Below, piece after piece: positions 41,901 to 41,915 of a DNA stretch of 41,915 bases. The number at the start of each line of letters is the position of its first letter. Position 1 is the first letter of the stretch. A program made the position numbers and the translations under genes. The notes beneath the pieces are model-generated. The model made no database searches. It had not been told where the DNA came from and saw nothing but the letters and a program-made list of their open reading frames with translations. Location of the stretch: contig BFEA01000206.1 of NCBI GenBank assembly GCA_003427395.1, positions 866,601 to 908,515 on the forward strand. The letters run 5' to 3'. Origin of the DNA: Chara braunii. Its lineage: Eukaryota; Streptophyta; Charophyceae; Charales; Characeae.

Positions 41901-41915
41901 GGGGGGGGGGGGGGG
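41901..41915. repeat. Poly(G) at window end
   Basis: Fifteen G end the window. With the (TC)n at the start, this suggests that scaffold ends lie in simple repeats. Confidence 0.9.

Overview
The window looks like a repeat-rich nuclear scaffold from a streptophyte (green plant lineage). The evidence is one spliced protein gene with plant-type J-protein sequence and multi-kilobase introns, two degenerate plant-type LINEs, several miniature inverted-repeat elements, and very many microsatellites and homopolymers. A charophyte alga such as Chara would fit the long introns and simple-repeat load. That is an inference from style, not a database match. The sequence begins in (TC)n and ends in poly(G), so it may be a whole scaffold bounded by unassemblable simple repeats.

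Layout. 1-3369: no gene; microsatellites and degenerate tandem repeats. 3370-about 11250: LINE-A, minus strand, with poly(A) tail and AATAAA at its left end, ORF2 (endonuclease, reverse transcriptase, C-terminal zinc knuckle) and ORF1. It is broken by frameshifts and catalytic substitutions, and carries two copies of a 470-bp foldback element. 11311-12299: two tandem copies of a 481-bp unit, possibly LINE-A leader monomers. 13042-13263: SINE-like element. 13393-13812: a 420-bp MITE with TAA target duplications. About 13850-21450: LINE-B, plus strand, related to LINE-A and arranged head-to-head with it, also decayed. 21450-23230: no recognised gene; it ends in the upstream region of the J-protein gene, which holds a T/GT/GA microsatellite.

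23231-37864: the only convincing host gene, a class B (type II) DnaJ/HSP40 co-chaperone of 357 residues in three exons (23231-23395, 28612-29078, 37423-37864). The intron phases join cleanly, so the 530-base assembly gap lies wholly in intron 2. Intron 1 (5.2 kb) and intron 2 (8.3 kb) hold a family of 109-bp TA-flanked hairpin MITEs (about eight copies), an approximately 26-copy minisatellite whose unit contains a heat-shock-element-like motif, several two-copy tandem duplications, and extreme poly(C), poly(T) and poly(G) runs.

37865-41915: flank with simple repeats, a few short unrecognised ORFs and no convincing gene. The most interesting signals are the HSE-like minisatellite inside an HSP40 intron, the hairpin MITE cluster confined to the same gene, and the foldback family with clear 8-bp target duplications.
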